DNA from: Candidatus Aenigmatarchaeota archaeon
GTDB taxonomy: Archaea > Aenigmatarchaeota > Aenigmatarchaeia > CG10238-14 > SCSR01
Direction: 5' to 3'
Length of the DNA stretch: 63,680 bases
Assembly (NCBI GenBank): GCA_016187385.1
Contig: JACPJU010000002.1
Coordinates: 1 to 63,680, forward strand
The notes beneath the pieces are model-generated. The model saw only the letters and a list, made by a program, of their open reading frames with translations. It was not told where the DNA came from and made no database searches. This document shows, piece after piece, positions 24,540 to 32,311 of the stretch (within the stretch, counting starts at the first letter, position 1; the number at the start of each line of letters is the position of its first letter). The position numbers and the translations under genes were made by a program.

Positions 24540-25913
24540 TTAAATACCAAGTTCTAGGTCAAGTTTTCTGAAATATTCCTCTATTTCTTCTTCGTACGTT
24601 TCAAATGGATCTATCATAGTCGGGGCTGATGTTTTCAGAGGTTTTCCCCACTCTACAGAAGGAAAACTATTCCACATATGCGACATAGTGTGATTTGTCA
24701 ACAAATCTTTGCCACGTTCTTTCATTTTCTTTATAATTAGTGACCTTCCTTTAGCACGTGTATTTGGTGGAGTAGTCATAGCTTTTTCTATATCAACATC
24801 GCTTAAAAGCCGTCTAACAAAATCTTTATTTTGCAGCATATAGAACAAACTTTTTTCACCAATTTCATGATATTTCAAATCCAACATCGAAACTAACGGA
24901 TCTTCGATAGACAAATTTTTCTGTTTCATTTTTGCGTCCAACATTTTCAATTCTATTACCCAGTCCAATTGATCTGAAAGAATCATAGGATTTTTTTCCA
25001 GAGCACCTAGCGTCTTTTCCCATAATTTCAATATATCTGAATTCATGCCATGAAGATATTGACAATCGTTTTCACATCCGCTGGAAAAATGTTTTTGGGC
25101 TTTGGATAGATATTCACGCTGCAAATCTATTGCAGAAATAGTTTTTCCATTTTTAAGCTTTATAGGCCATACAGAATAAAGTCGGGATAACGTATGCAAT
25201 GTCTCTACTGGATTTTCTATTTCCAAGTCAACTAACCCGTCATCTACCAAATCGAGCATTAATGACGTCGCACCAATTTTGAGAAATGTAGAGTATTCTG
25301 ACATATTAGGGTCACCCACTATCAAATGAAGTCTTCTATATTTCGCAGTATCGGCATGTGGTTCGTCACGTGTATTATATATGGCTCTTTGTCCAGCTAC
25401 GTTTGTTGTAGGACCTGATTCATGGTATATATGCATAGCCCTACCTGAGAGCATGAATTCTTTATCAACAAATCCAGAACCCGCATAGATTACACGTGTT
25501 ACAAGAAAGGGAATCATTTGACTAGTCAAATATTCTAGAGGTATTTTTCTATCTACCAAATAATTTTCATGATAACCATGTGTATGTTCTTTTTTGTCAA
25601 CAGCGGTTCTATACAATTTGGCTGAACCTTTGACACCATCAATATCAAAACCATGTTTAAATATTTCTTCAAGAATACGTTCGCCTGCCTTTTCATAAAG
25701 TACAACCTCCAACGGCGTTAGACATTCGGGTGTACTATACTCTGGATGGTCGCCAGCATCTTTGTACAAGCGACCACCATTTAAGAGAGCTGGTGCGTGA
25801 TTAACTATATCCCCAACTTTCGACATAAAGTCACTAATAGTAAGATGCTTCGGTACAAGTTCCCATGAGAACATCCCATATTCCAATTCAGTGCCGTAAA
25901 TTCGACGATGCAC
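24540..25913 (-). CDS. pafA: Pup-protein ligase PafA
   Basis: 457 residues. It would couple the C-terminal glutamate of Pup to substrate lysines with ATP. It aligns with bacterial PafA throughout: RRIYGTELEYGMF (Mg-ATP Glu), GGRLYKDAGDHPEYSTPEC (catalytic Asp), GYHENYL, YNTRDEPHADTAKYRRLHLIVGD and STFLKIGATSLMLDLVDDG. It lacks the Dop-specific WDYxxExPLxDAR loop, which separates it from dop. GTG start, 4 nt after the prcA stop. Confidence 0.93.
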   Translation of the reverse strand: MHRRIYGTELEYGMFSWELVPKHLTISDFMSKVGDIVNHAPALLNGGRLYKDAGDHPEYSTPECLTPLEVVLYEKAGERILEEIFKHGFDIDGVKGSAKLYRTAVDKKEHTHGYHENYLVDRKIPLEYLTSQMIPFLVTRVIYAGSGFVDKEFMLSGRAMHIYHESGPTTNVAGQRAIYNTRDEPHADTAKYRRLHLIVGDPNMSEYSTFLKIGATSLMLDLVDDGLVDLEIENPVETLHTLSRLYSVWPIKLKNGKTISAIDLQREYLSKAQKHFSSGCENDCQYLHGMNSDILKLWEKTLGALEKNPMILSDQLDWVIELKMLDAKMKQKNLSIEDPLVSMLDLKYHEIGEKSLFYMLQNKDFVRRLLSDVDIEKAMTTPPNTRAKGRSLIIKKMKERGKDLLTNHTMSHMWNSFPSVEWGKPLKTSAPTMIDPFETYEEEIEEYFRKLDLELGI

Positions 25914-25917
25914 ATTA

Positions 25918-26679
25918 TCAGCTTTTCAAATAATCATAAAATCTTTTCATTTCGTCTTCATTCAAACGCCGCAAATCTCTTCTTCCTTCAAGAATTCCAA
26001 CATGTAAGACTTCGTCCTCAGAATCATTTAAAAATCCGTCTCTTATGCCGTATACATCACCCAAAGCGTCGATTGAAAACTTGACCGCGCCATCTAAACT
26101 CATTGAACAAAAATCAGGATTTCTGCTTTCTATGTATTCTTCTATTTTAAATTTGATGCCTTTTTTATATACCTTCCCTTCAGGTGAAGTCTCATTTTCG
26201 GAGCCTCCGCAGACTATAAAGTTTTTTCGTGAGGATGGCCAGCCTCTAAAATCTATTCTGTAAAATTTATTGTTTTGGCCCGTATCCGATTCTACAAGAA
26301 CCGTATCAACTTGAAAAGGCATGCTCCAGAGGGTTTCGTAAGTACCCCCGATAAAGTCAATAATGCTCTCTTCACCGTCCAGAAAACTTTGGACTGACCT
26401 GTTGTTATCTTTTGCTATGCCTATCTTCTTTGTAAGATTTTTTACATAACTTCTTATTTTTCTGATGTGGTGATAATTCCCAACGGCTGCAAATGCTATG
26501 CCACTTGTAATAGGTGAAATTTTCTCGATTATGGAAGTACTTTTCGTTACCAAAACTGTTCCGTCACAATAAGTCATTGCTAATATCGGAAATCCTTGAT
26601 TTACTATTTCTTGCGCATAATTGTCTCTCCTGCTCATTTCCGTTGTCAGTGAGAAATATCCACTGTAGACATTGTCCAT
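25918..26679 (-). CDS. prcA: Proteasome alpha subunit, bacterial PrcA type
   Basis: 253 residues. The N terminus (YFSLTTEMSRRDNYAQEIVNQG) matches the gate helix of alpha subunits. ILAMTYCDGTVLVT and GIAFAAVGNYHHIRKIR follow PrcA order, then YRIDFRG and FIVCGG. No threonine stands at the beta-subunit nucleophile position, so this is a non-catalytic alpha ring protein. No prcB lies between pup and prcA, where bacteria carry it. The catalytic ring must come from elsewhere in the genome. Confidence 0.85.
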   Translation of the reverse strand: MDNVYSGYFSLTTEMSRRDNYAQEIVNQGFPILAMTYCDGTVLVTKSTSIIEKISPITSGIAFAAVGNYHHIRKIRSYVKNLTKKIGIAKDNNRSVQSFLDGEESIIDFIGGTYETLWSMPFQVDTVLVESDTGQNNKFYRIDFRGWPSSRKNFIVCGGSENETSPEGKVYKKGIKFKIEEYIESRNPDFCSMSLDGAVKFSIDALGDVYGIRDGFLNDSEDEVLHVGILEGRRDLRRLNEDEMKRFYDYLKS

Positions 26680-26693
26680 GTAATCACATTGAT

Positions 26694-26972
26694 TTATTGA
26701 CCGCCCAATTGCACATACTGTTCTGCTTGTTCCTCGTCTGCTATGAGTTCGTCTATCTCGTCCAAAATTTCGTCGTACTCACTTGTGTCTGTATCAACTT
26801 CTGCGTCTAACTTAACTTCCTTTTCTAGTTCGTAGCTTCCTTTAGACGTAGTTTGCCCAGAATAACCGGTTTGTCTTTTCTGTTCATTAACTACCCTTGA
26901 TGTGCTTACGCCGTAGACGCTTAAAGGTATTAACTCTCCTATTTCTAATACACTCCTTCTATATGATCTCAT
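26694..26972 (-). CDS. pup: Prokaryotic ubiquitin-like protein Pup
   Basis: 92 residues. The C-terminal third (EYDEILDEIDELIADEEQ, then AEQYVQLGGQ) matches the Pup signature, including the acidic ATPase-binding helix and the Gly-Gly-Gln end that Dop deamidates. The N-terminal part is longer than in most bacterial Pups (60-70 residues) and begins with MRSYRRSVLEIGELIPLSVY. The ATG overlaps the dop stop by 4 nt (ATGA), and prcA starts 14 nt after the stop. Confidence 0.93.
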   Translation of the reverse strand: MRSYRRSVLEIGELIPLSVYGVSTSRVVNEQKRQTGYSGQTTSKGSYELEKEVKLDAEVDTDTSEYDEILDEIDELIADEEQAEQYVQLGGQ

Positions 26973-28690
26973 GCTGTCACCTCCAATTTATCTACTAAAT
27001 CGCTAATTGTTCCTGCGTTATCAAAAATATCCTGCGTTAATTTTTTTGTTCCCCTGAAAGGTTCAAGTTTAATTTCGTCCCTATGCCTGCCGTTTCTGAC
27101 ATTTACAACATCCCAGTTGGAACTTATAACATGGTGTGGGAATCTTCTTAGGCATTCGCCTCTGAAATAAGCACGTGTATCTTCTGGCGGATTAGTCATG
27201 GCATATTTTATGTCATCCTCTGAAATTCCAAGGGTATCAACGCGCCCTCTACTTTGATATTTGTGAAATATACCTTCATCTGGATCTATGTTATGATACC
27301 TCATATCTAGTTTGAGGACTTCAGGTGAGGCTAAACTCCAGTTGTGCTTTTTCATCATACCATCTAGCATTTGCTTTTTTATTGCATGATCAAGTTTGGT
27401 CGACAGGTCGGGAAAATCTTGCCTTTTTAATGCATCCAGCACGTATTCCCATCTCCCGATTATTTCGTCACTAGCGGGGTCTGAAGAATAATGTTGTTTA
27501 GCTTTATTGAGATAGAGTTCCTGCACATCAATAGCGGTGCCCTGGCTCCCATCGAGGAAAGTTACATTCCACTTCCATTCTTGGTCTCGTGATATAGAGT
27601 GGAATGCGTCCACGGGATTTTGAATCACAACCTCTTCACCAATGAGTCCGTCTTCAATCAAATCTAAAACTAATTTGGTAGTGCCTGTTTTAAGATAAGT
27701 CGACCAAGGTGCGAGATTTGAATCACCGACTATGACATGAAATCTTCTGTATTTGGACGGATCTGCATGCGGTTCATCCCTTAAGTTTATTAGAGGTCTT
27801 TTAGCTGTCGTTTGTTGGCCTTCCTCGCAAACAAAGAAATCAGCCCGTTGGGATAATTGATAGATTGCTGGAATATCTTTTCTTCCCTTCTCTAAAAATT
27901 CTAAGACATGATAATAAGCAGAACGCGAATCTTCTAAAATGTCTTCCAAACTCTCTTCTTTCGCCTTCTTTTCTAAATTATGGAAAATTGAGTAAAGATT
28001 CCCGTACATATCATTATGCTCGCCTGATAAACCTACTATCTCGAAAAAGACACCTGCTTGCTGAAACTCGCTGAGTATCCATCTTTTAAGTTCTTGATAA
28101 GGATGATATAGTCTTCGTTCGGGGTAAGAATCCGTATGCAAACCCACTTTTCCAGCACCTGTGAAGATCTGTCGGGTAACAAAAAATGGTATCATCAACT
28201 CTCTAATTTTATTCCAAGGTGTTCTTCTTTCAATCAAATAATTCTCATGACAACCAAATGACTTACCTCTGCTGTCGAAATTATTTTTATAAATCACAAT
28301 GGAATCTTTAGCAGTTCTTCTATCGTTTTGCAAATATGCGTTCGCTAACATTCTCGCATGATTCAAGATTCTTTCACCTGCCTTGTCGTGTATAACCAAC
28401 TGAAGAGGCGAGGTGCATTCAGGTGTCGAATATTCAGGATGACCATGATCGTCATAGAATCTGGCTCCGTTTGTGAGTATTCTATTGTTTATATGCCTTG
28501 CATCTCCAAGAGGTAATTCTTGCTCAGCGTTGTAATCCCACTTTGCAAGAGCAGAATCATAACTACCTATAACAAAATCTGTGTCACTGATATGATTTTG
28601 ATCTCGTTCGTCATAAATACTTTTTTTTTCAGCAGAACGTCTAGAAATCCCGTACTCTGTTTCTATCCCCATCACTCTGTCTATTGCCAT
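26969..28690 (-). CDS. dop: Pup deamidase/depupylase Dop
   Basis: 573 residues from the ATG at 28690 (a TTG at 28702 would overlap the ATPase stop). It shares IETEYGIS, NGARFYDDHGHPEYSTPEC, LRDEPHADPSKYRRFHVIVGD and NPPEDTRAYFRGECLRRF with actinobacterial Dop. The Dop-specific KWDYNAEQELPLGDAR segment is present, with a shorter loop. About 90 extra residues (about 185-276) are inserted after GAGKVGL and before YQLSQRADF; no match to them was recognised. Expected roles: Gln-to-Glu deamidation of Pup and removal of Pup from substrates. Confidence 0.92.
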   Translation of the reverse strand: MAIDRVMGIETEYGISRRSAEKKSIYDERDQNHISDTDFVIGSYDSALAKWDYNAEQELPLGDARHINNRILTNGARFYDDHGHPEYSTPECTSPLQLVIHDKAGERILNHARMLANAYLQNDRRTAKDSIVIYKNNFDSRGKSFGCHENYLIERRTPWNKIRELMIPFFVTRQIFTGAGKVGLHTDSYPERRLYHPYQELKRWILSEFQQAGVFFEIVGLSGEHNDMYGNLYSIFHNLEKKAKEESLEDILEDSRSAYYHVLEFLEKGRKDIPAIYQLSQRADFFVCEEGQQTTAKRPLINLRDEPHADPSKYRRFHVIVGDSNLAPWSTYLKTGTTKLVLDLIEDGLIGEEVVIQNPVDAFHSISRDQEWKWNVTFLDGSQGTAIDVQELYLNKAKQHYSSDPASDEIIGRWEYVLDALKRQDFPDLSTKLDHAIKKQMLDGMMKKHNWSLASPEVLKLDMRYHNIDPDEGIFHKYQSRGRVDTLGISEDDIKYAMTNPPEDTRAYFRGECLRRFPHHVISSNWDVVNVRNGRHRDEIKLEPFRGTKKLTQDIFDNAGTISDLVDKLEVTA

Positions 28691-28698
28691 AAATATAA

Positions 28699-30483
28699 TC
28701 AAACAGACAATCTACGATAGGGACGATCTGATGGTCTTTGACTGGTGGAATATTTTTCAGTTGGTGTTATACGCACTATGAGATCGCCCTCCTTACCTAA
28801 AATCTGTGACCACTTTTGTGGCAGCCCACTTAGCAAGATGTCAACTTCTTCTGAGTAGGAGTCATTAATACCTCTGACAAAATCATCGTATCGAAGACCA
28901 TGTTCTTCACCGTGAATTTTTCTTTTAATCGCATAAACCTTTGCACGATTAACAATGCTGTATATCTTGGAACCGCTTATCAAATCCCTGTGGAATAATT
29001 CCTTCTTTCTTCCATCCCTGTATTCTACAATAGCTAAAGGTTCCGAATCTTTAAACAAATGCTCAACAAGGTGATTTACTGCATATTCATGCCAATGTCC
29101 ATTCGAACCCAAAAGCTTTAACTCACTTTCTGCTACAGGCAGTCCATCTGGAATATATACAGAAAATATGCTTCTTGCACCATCCTCATTTGGTCTTGGT
29201 ATTTCTACCTTCTTGTCGATTCTCCCTTCTCTAAGCACGGCTGGATCTATTCTGTCTGGTCTATTGGTAGCGAGAATAGTTATTACAATGTTGCTTTTTT
29301 CTCTTGCTCTCGAATATATGTCACGCAACATTTGTTCGGATTCTCCAACCCATTTACTTAGTATCTCTGGTCCAGAAACATTGTAGAAGAATGGTCTGGT
29401 ATTATTCCCGTTAGTGTATTCGATGTTTTTGTATAATCTGTTTAGCTCTTCAACACCGTCTAATATAGCTAAAGCTTGAGGAACAATAGTATCGCTCATT
29501 GTGCTTCCGCCACCTCCTTCTACATGCACACCTGTCCCACGGACACCAAACAGAGAATCTGCCTCATCGAAAAATACGACTACTGGTGGTGGCCTGCCAT
29601 CTTTTCTCAACGAAAACAGTTCATTTACCAATGCCTTTATGCATAGGGTTTTGCCGCAACCTGGCGGTCCGTGTAAAAGAACGCCTTTTGTTGGCGTGAG
29701 ATTGTATTCACTGTAGACATCAGGATAAAGATAGGGTAGTTCAATTAGCTCTTTTAGCTGTTCTGTTTCTTTTTCCAAGCCTCCGATGCTATCCCATGTG
29801 ATGTTAGGAACATCTTCCAAATACAGTTCCTTTCTATCTTCTCGTGGAAGAACTTCAGTAGCAAATATTCCAGTTCTGTCCAATAAAATTGTATCTCCCA
29901 CTTTTGCTTCGGACTTTCCTACATAATAAACAACCTGTTCTCCATTTCCCAAAAAATTAGAAACCATCAAACGATTTCCTTGAACATCCTTCACTCTAGC
30001 TGACATACCTGTCTCTGGATAGCCGTACACACGCATCAATGCTCCTGTTTTCGGATCTAAAAGAACTTCTCTGCCACTTACCAACTCATCTTTATTCAAA
30101 GAAGGATTAATAGCAACCTGAAGCTGTTCATTTGAACCATAAATGGATACGTGAGCCTCGTCATTATCATACCCGAGCAAAATGCCGCGCCGCAATGGTG
30201 TAGAGTCAAGTTTCTGCAGAAAATCGTAAAGAACTTTTAATGTTTTCTTATCCTCTTTCGCCTGTTGAAAGAGTTCTCTGTGTTTCACTAATTGATTTTT
30301 CATTCTTTGATTGCGGGCGAGTGTCTCATCATAAAAGTTTAATAATGCACGTAAAGTATCGATGAATCCTGTATATTCATGTTTTCCAAGACCATCTACA
30401 TTGGTTACTCTCTGAAGCTGTTTCCTTACACTCCCCAACTTTATAGGGGGGTTGTATGCTGGTTCTCCGTCAACCTTTGTCAT
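28699..30483 (-). CDS. arc: Proteasomal AAA+ ATPase ARC/Mpa-like, permuted AAA module
   Basis: 594 residues. N-terminal coiled coil (about 40-95), OB-fold region (about 97-215), AAA module (about 230-430) and a C-terminal part like Mpa (YRDGRKKELFHRDLISGSKIYSIVNRAK ... KEGDLIVRI). Walker A is GPPGCGKT (272-279). Walker B (VVVFFDEAD, 301-309) comes next, and only then the beta2/pore-loop block (FFYNVSGPEIL and KWVGESE, 365-383), then sensor 1 (ILATN, 403-407). Standard AAA+ order is beta2/pore loop before Walker B. The C terminus lacks the Mpa-type GQYL tail. Confidence 0.9.
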   Translation of the reverse strand: MTKVDGEPAYNPPIKLGSVRKQLQRVTNVDGLGKHEYTGFIDTLRALLNFYDETLARNQRMKNQLVKHRELFQQAKEDKKTLKVLYDFLQKLDSTPLRRGILLGYDNDEAHVSIYGSNEQLQVAINPSLNKDELVSGREVLLDPKTGALMRVYGYPETGMSARVKDVQGNRLMVSNFLGNGEQVVYYVGKSEAKVGDTILLDRTGIFATEVLPREDRKELYLEDVPNITWDSIGGLEKETEQLKELIELPYLYPDVYSEYNLTPTKGVLLHGPPGCGKTLCIKALVNELFSLRKDGRPPPVVVFFDEADSLFGVRGTGVHVEGGGGSTMSDTIVPQALAILDGVEELNRLYKNIEYTNGNNTRPFFYNVSGPEILSKWVGESEQMLRDIYSRAREKSNIVITILATNRPDRIDPAVLREGRIDKKVEIPRPNEDGARSIFSVYIPDGLPVAESELKLLGSNGHWHEYAVNHLVEHLFKDSEPLAIVEYRDGRKKELFHRDLISGSKIYSIVNRAKVYAIKRKIHGEEHGLRYDDFVRGINDSYSEEVDILLSGLPQKWSQILGKEGDLIVRITPTEKYSTSQRPSDRPYRRLSV

Positions 30484-30545
30484 TTTGCTATTTTAAAATT
30501 GCGATAAAAAATATTAATATTTGAAAACCTTTTCGTCACATACAG

Positions 30546-30558
30546 AATTTTTATATAG
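30546..30558 (-). promoter_or_regulatory. Candidate promoter of the Pup operon
   Basis: On the minus strand a good TATA element (CTATATAAAAATT) lies about 65-75 nt upstream of the ATPase start, in the 112-nt AT-rich gap after the HIT gene. It would give a 5' leader of about 40 nt. No nearer TATA with good consensus was found. Confidence 0.4.
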
Positions 30559-30595
30559 TTTAATCGCTAATAATTTTGTGGGTTTTTATATAATA

Positions 30596-31105
30596 TCAAG
30601 TCTGTTCAATGTCCCTTCTTGCCCAGAACAAATCCTTTTTCGACCATCTGGGCTTTTCCTCAACAGGTTCTTCCTTCTTTTCTTCAACCTTAGGCTGCTC
30701 TACAGGAATGGCAGACTTTAGTTCTTCTGCTATCTCTTTCATCTCTTCTTCGCTGAACTTTTCATTAACATTTATATCAACAACAATACCGTGCAAATCT
30801 TTTTCGTATCTTGGAACTACCCTTATGTGGGCATGCTGTACTTCAAGACCAAGAGTAAGAAAACATATCCATTTGGCACCGAAAGCCTTCTGCGCAGCTA
30901 AACCAACCTTCCTCGCTACTTCAAAATAATCTCCAAAATTCGGAACATCATATGTCCATATATAATGTTTTTTCGGTATTACCAAACAATTTCCTTTTGT
31001 TAATGGTCTGATGTCTAAGAAAGCGATGAAATTGTCGTCCTCATAGACTTTGAGCGCCGGTATCTGGTTTGCTACAATAGCGCAAAAGATGCACTTCTGT
31101 TCCAT
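30596..31105 (-). CDS. HIT-family nucleotide-binding protein
   Basis: 169 residues. A zinc-type start (CIFCAIVANQIPALKVYED) leads to the HIT core (FLDIRPLTKGNCLVIPKKHY) and the triad region QHAHIRVVPRYE. The usual His-x-His-x-His is His-x-His-x-Arg here: the first and the nucleophilic second His are kept, the third is replaced. A charged Glu/Lys-rich tail of about 50 residues follows. Members hydrolyse or transfer nucleotides. It is upstream of the Pup operon on the same strand. Confidence 0.85.
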   Translation of the reverse strand: MEQKCIFCAIVANQIPALKVYEDDNFIAFLDIRPLTKGNCLVIPKKHYIWTYDVPNFGDYFEVARKVGLAAQKAFGAKWICFLTLGLEVQHAHIRVVPRYEKDLHGIVVDINVNEKFSEEEMKEIAEELKSAIPVEQPKVEEKKEEPVEEKPRWSKKDLFWARRDIEQT

Positions 31106-31159
31106 TTAATAGAATTAAAAACATAAACTTAAAATAATTTCGATTGTGTCTCACTGCTT

Positions 31160-32185
31160 CTATCTCTTCCCGATGCGCATATCGCACATATGCATATATA
31201 CGTCTAATCTTTGGTCGAACTGCAAGCCATCCATGTCTGATTGATGTCTAACCCATAACATAAACTGATAAGATTTTTTAGGGTCATACATAACGAGGTT
31301 TAAAAAGTCTGCATATCTACTGCCCTGATGACCACCGTCTTCAGGGATCCTTCCCATAACATGATAAAACGCATTTATTTGTTCTGTTGTCGATAACCTG
31401 TTCCTCGCCTTTATTATTTGAGGCCAAAATGCATTAGCTCCATTCATTTCCTCTTTAATTTCGGGGTATTCATTGAAAATATCTCGAATGTTCCTGACTT
31501 TTGCCGACGTACTAAGATATTTTATAGCTCCGTTGTGTCCTTCAACTCTCCCTCCATTTACTGGAATCTTGCCGCGCTTAAGCCGGTTAAGAGTTTGTAT
31601 GATGTAACCTTTTGTAAGTTTAGGTAAATTTCTGACAACATCCCTATAAGTTAAATCATCTCCTTCATGGACCGACAAATAATCGATTATCACAGCGTAA
31701 GCTGGTTTTTCATAACCGTGAATATCTGTAAAGTCGAAAGGCTCTATTTTTTCAGCTCGAGAACCGCCAAGTGGGGTAAGCTTGTAATGGTGCCACGGAC
31801 TACCTCTTTCTACCAGACCCTGTTTTCTGAGATCGGCTATTGTCACAGCAAGTTTGTCAAGACCCAGTTTAGACAAAAGTAAGTCACGATTGTCATCAGG
31901 GTTATCAAAGACGTATCTCAGTACCCAGTTGTTTTTTGTTTTAGTTCCAGGATGGTTCTGCGTACCTGATTCTTCATCTGCAACAGGTTCTTTCCCATTG
32001 TCTGAATAATCAAGTTCATAATGTCCCTGCAGTCCTTCTATCTTCGCAAGAAACTCGCGTACAGACCGTGGCAATTCAGACATTCTGATGTCTGGCTCTC
32101 CATACAGAGCCTCTATTGCTTCGGTCAACTCTCTTGCAAAAGTTGAATAAGGCGTGTCAACCGATTGGCGAAGAGAAACCACCAT
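31160..32185 (-). CDS. Winged-helix domain protein of unknown function
   Basis: 341 residues from the ATG at 32185 (the frame opens 13 codons earlier at 32224). Two segments look like winged helices: LSKLGLDKLAVTIADLRKQGLVERGSPWHHYKLTPLG (about 115-150) and LTYRDVVRNLPKLTKGYIIQTLNRLKRGKIPV (about 180-215). The C-terminal 120 residues are helical and not recognised. It resembles no family I can name. A DNA-binding role is inferred from the HTH-like parts. Confidence 0.55.
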   Translation of the reverse strand: MVVSLRQSVDTPYSTFARELTEAIEALYGEPDIRMSELPRSVREFLAKIEGLQGHYELDYSDNGKEPVADEESGTQNHPGTKTKNNWVLRYVFDNPDDNRDLLLSKLGLDKLAVTIADLRKQGLVERGSPWHHYKLTPLGGSRAEKIEPFDFTDIHGYEKPAYAVIIDYLSVHEGDDLTYRDVVRNLPKLTKGYIIQTLNRLKRGKIPVNGGRVEGHNGAIKYLSTSAKVRNIRDIFNEYPEIKEEMNGANAFWPQIIKARNRLSTTEQINAFYHVMGRIPEDGGHQGSRYADFLNLVMYDPKKSYQFMLWVRHQSDMDGLQFDQRLDVYMHMCDMRIGKR

Positions 32186-32311
32186 ATTATTAAATATTGT
32201 TAAAAAAGATAAGTATTGATACATCAGTTATTCTGTATGCAAAAAGTTCCAAAATCTCAGAATACAAAAACTTTTTATTCGTTCGTATAAAGATTATAGA
32301 TACGTGATTGA

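Noticed and set aside
26680-26693. Hidden prcB between pup and prcA
   Set aside because: Only 14 nt separate the two genes, and no other frame in the locus encodes a beta-type sequence.
31170-31200. Palindrome-like TGCGCATATCGCACA resembling the arrays
   Set aside because: It lies within the 3' coding end of the winged-helix gene and is not symmetric over 16 bp.
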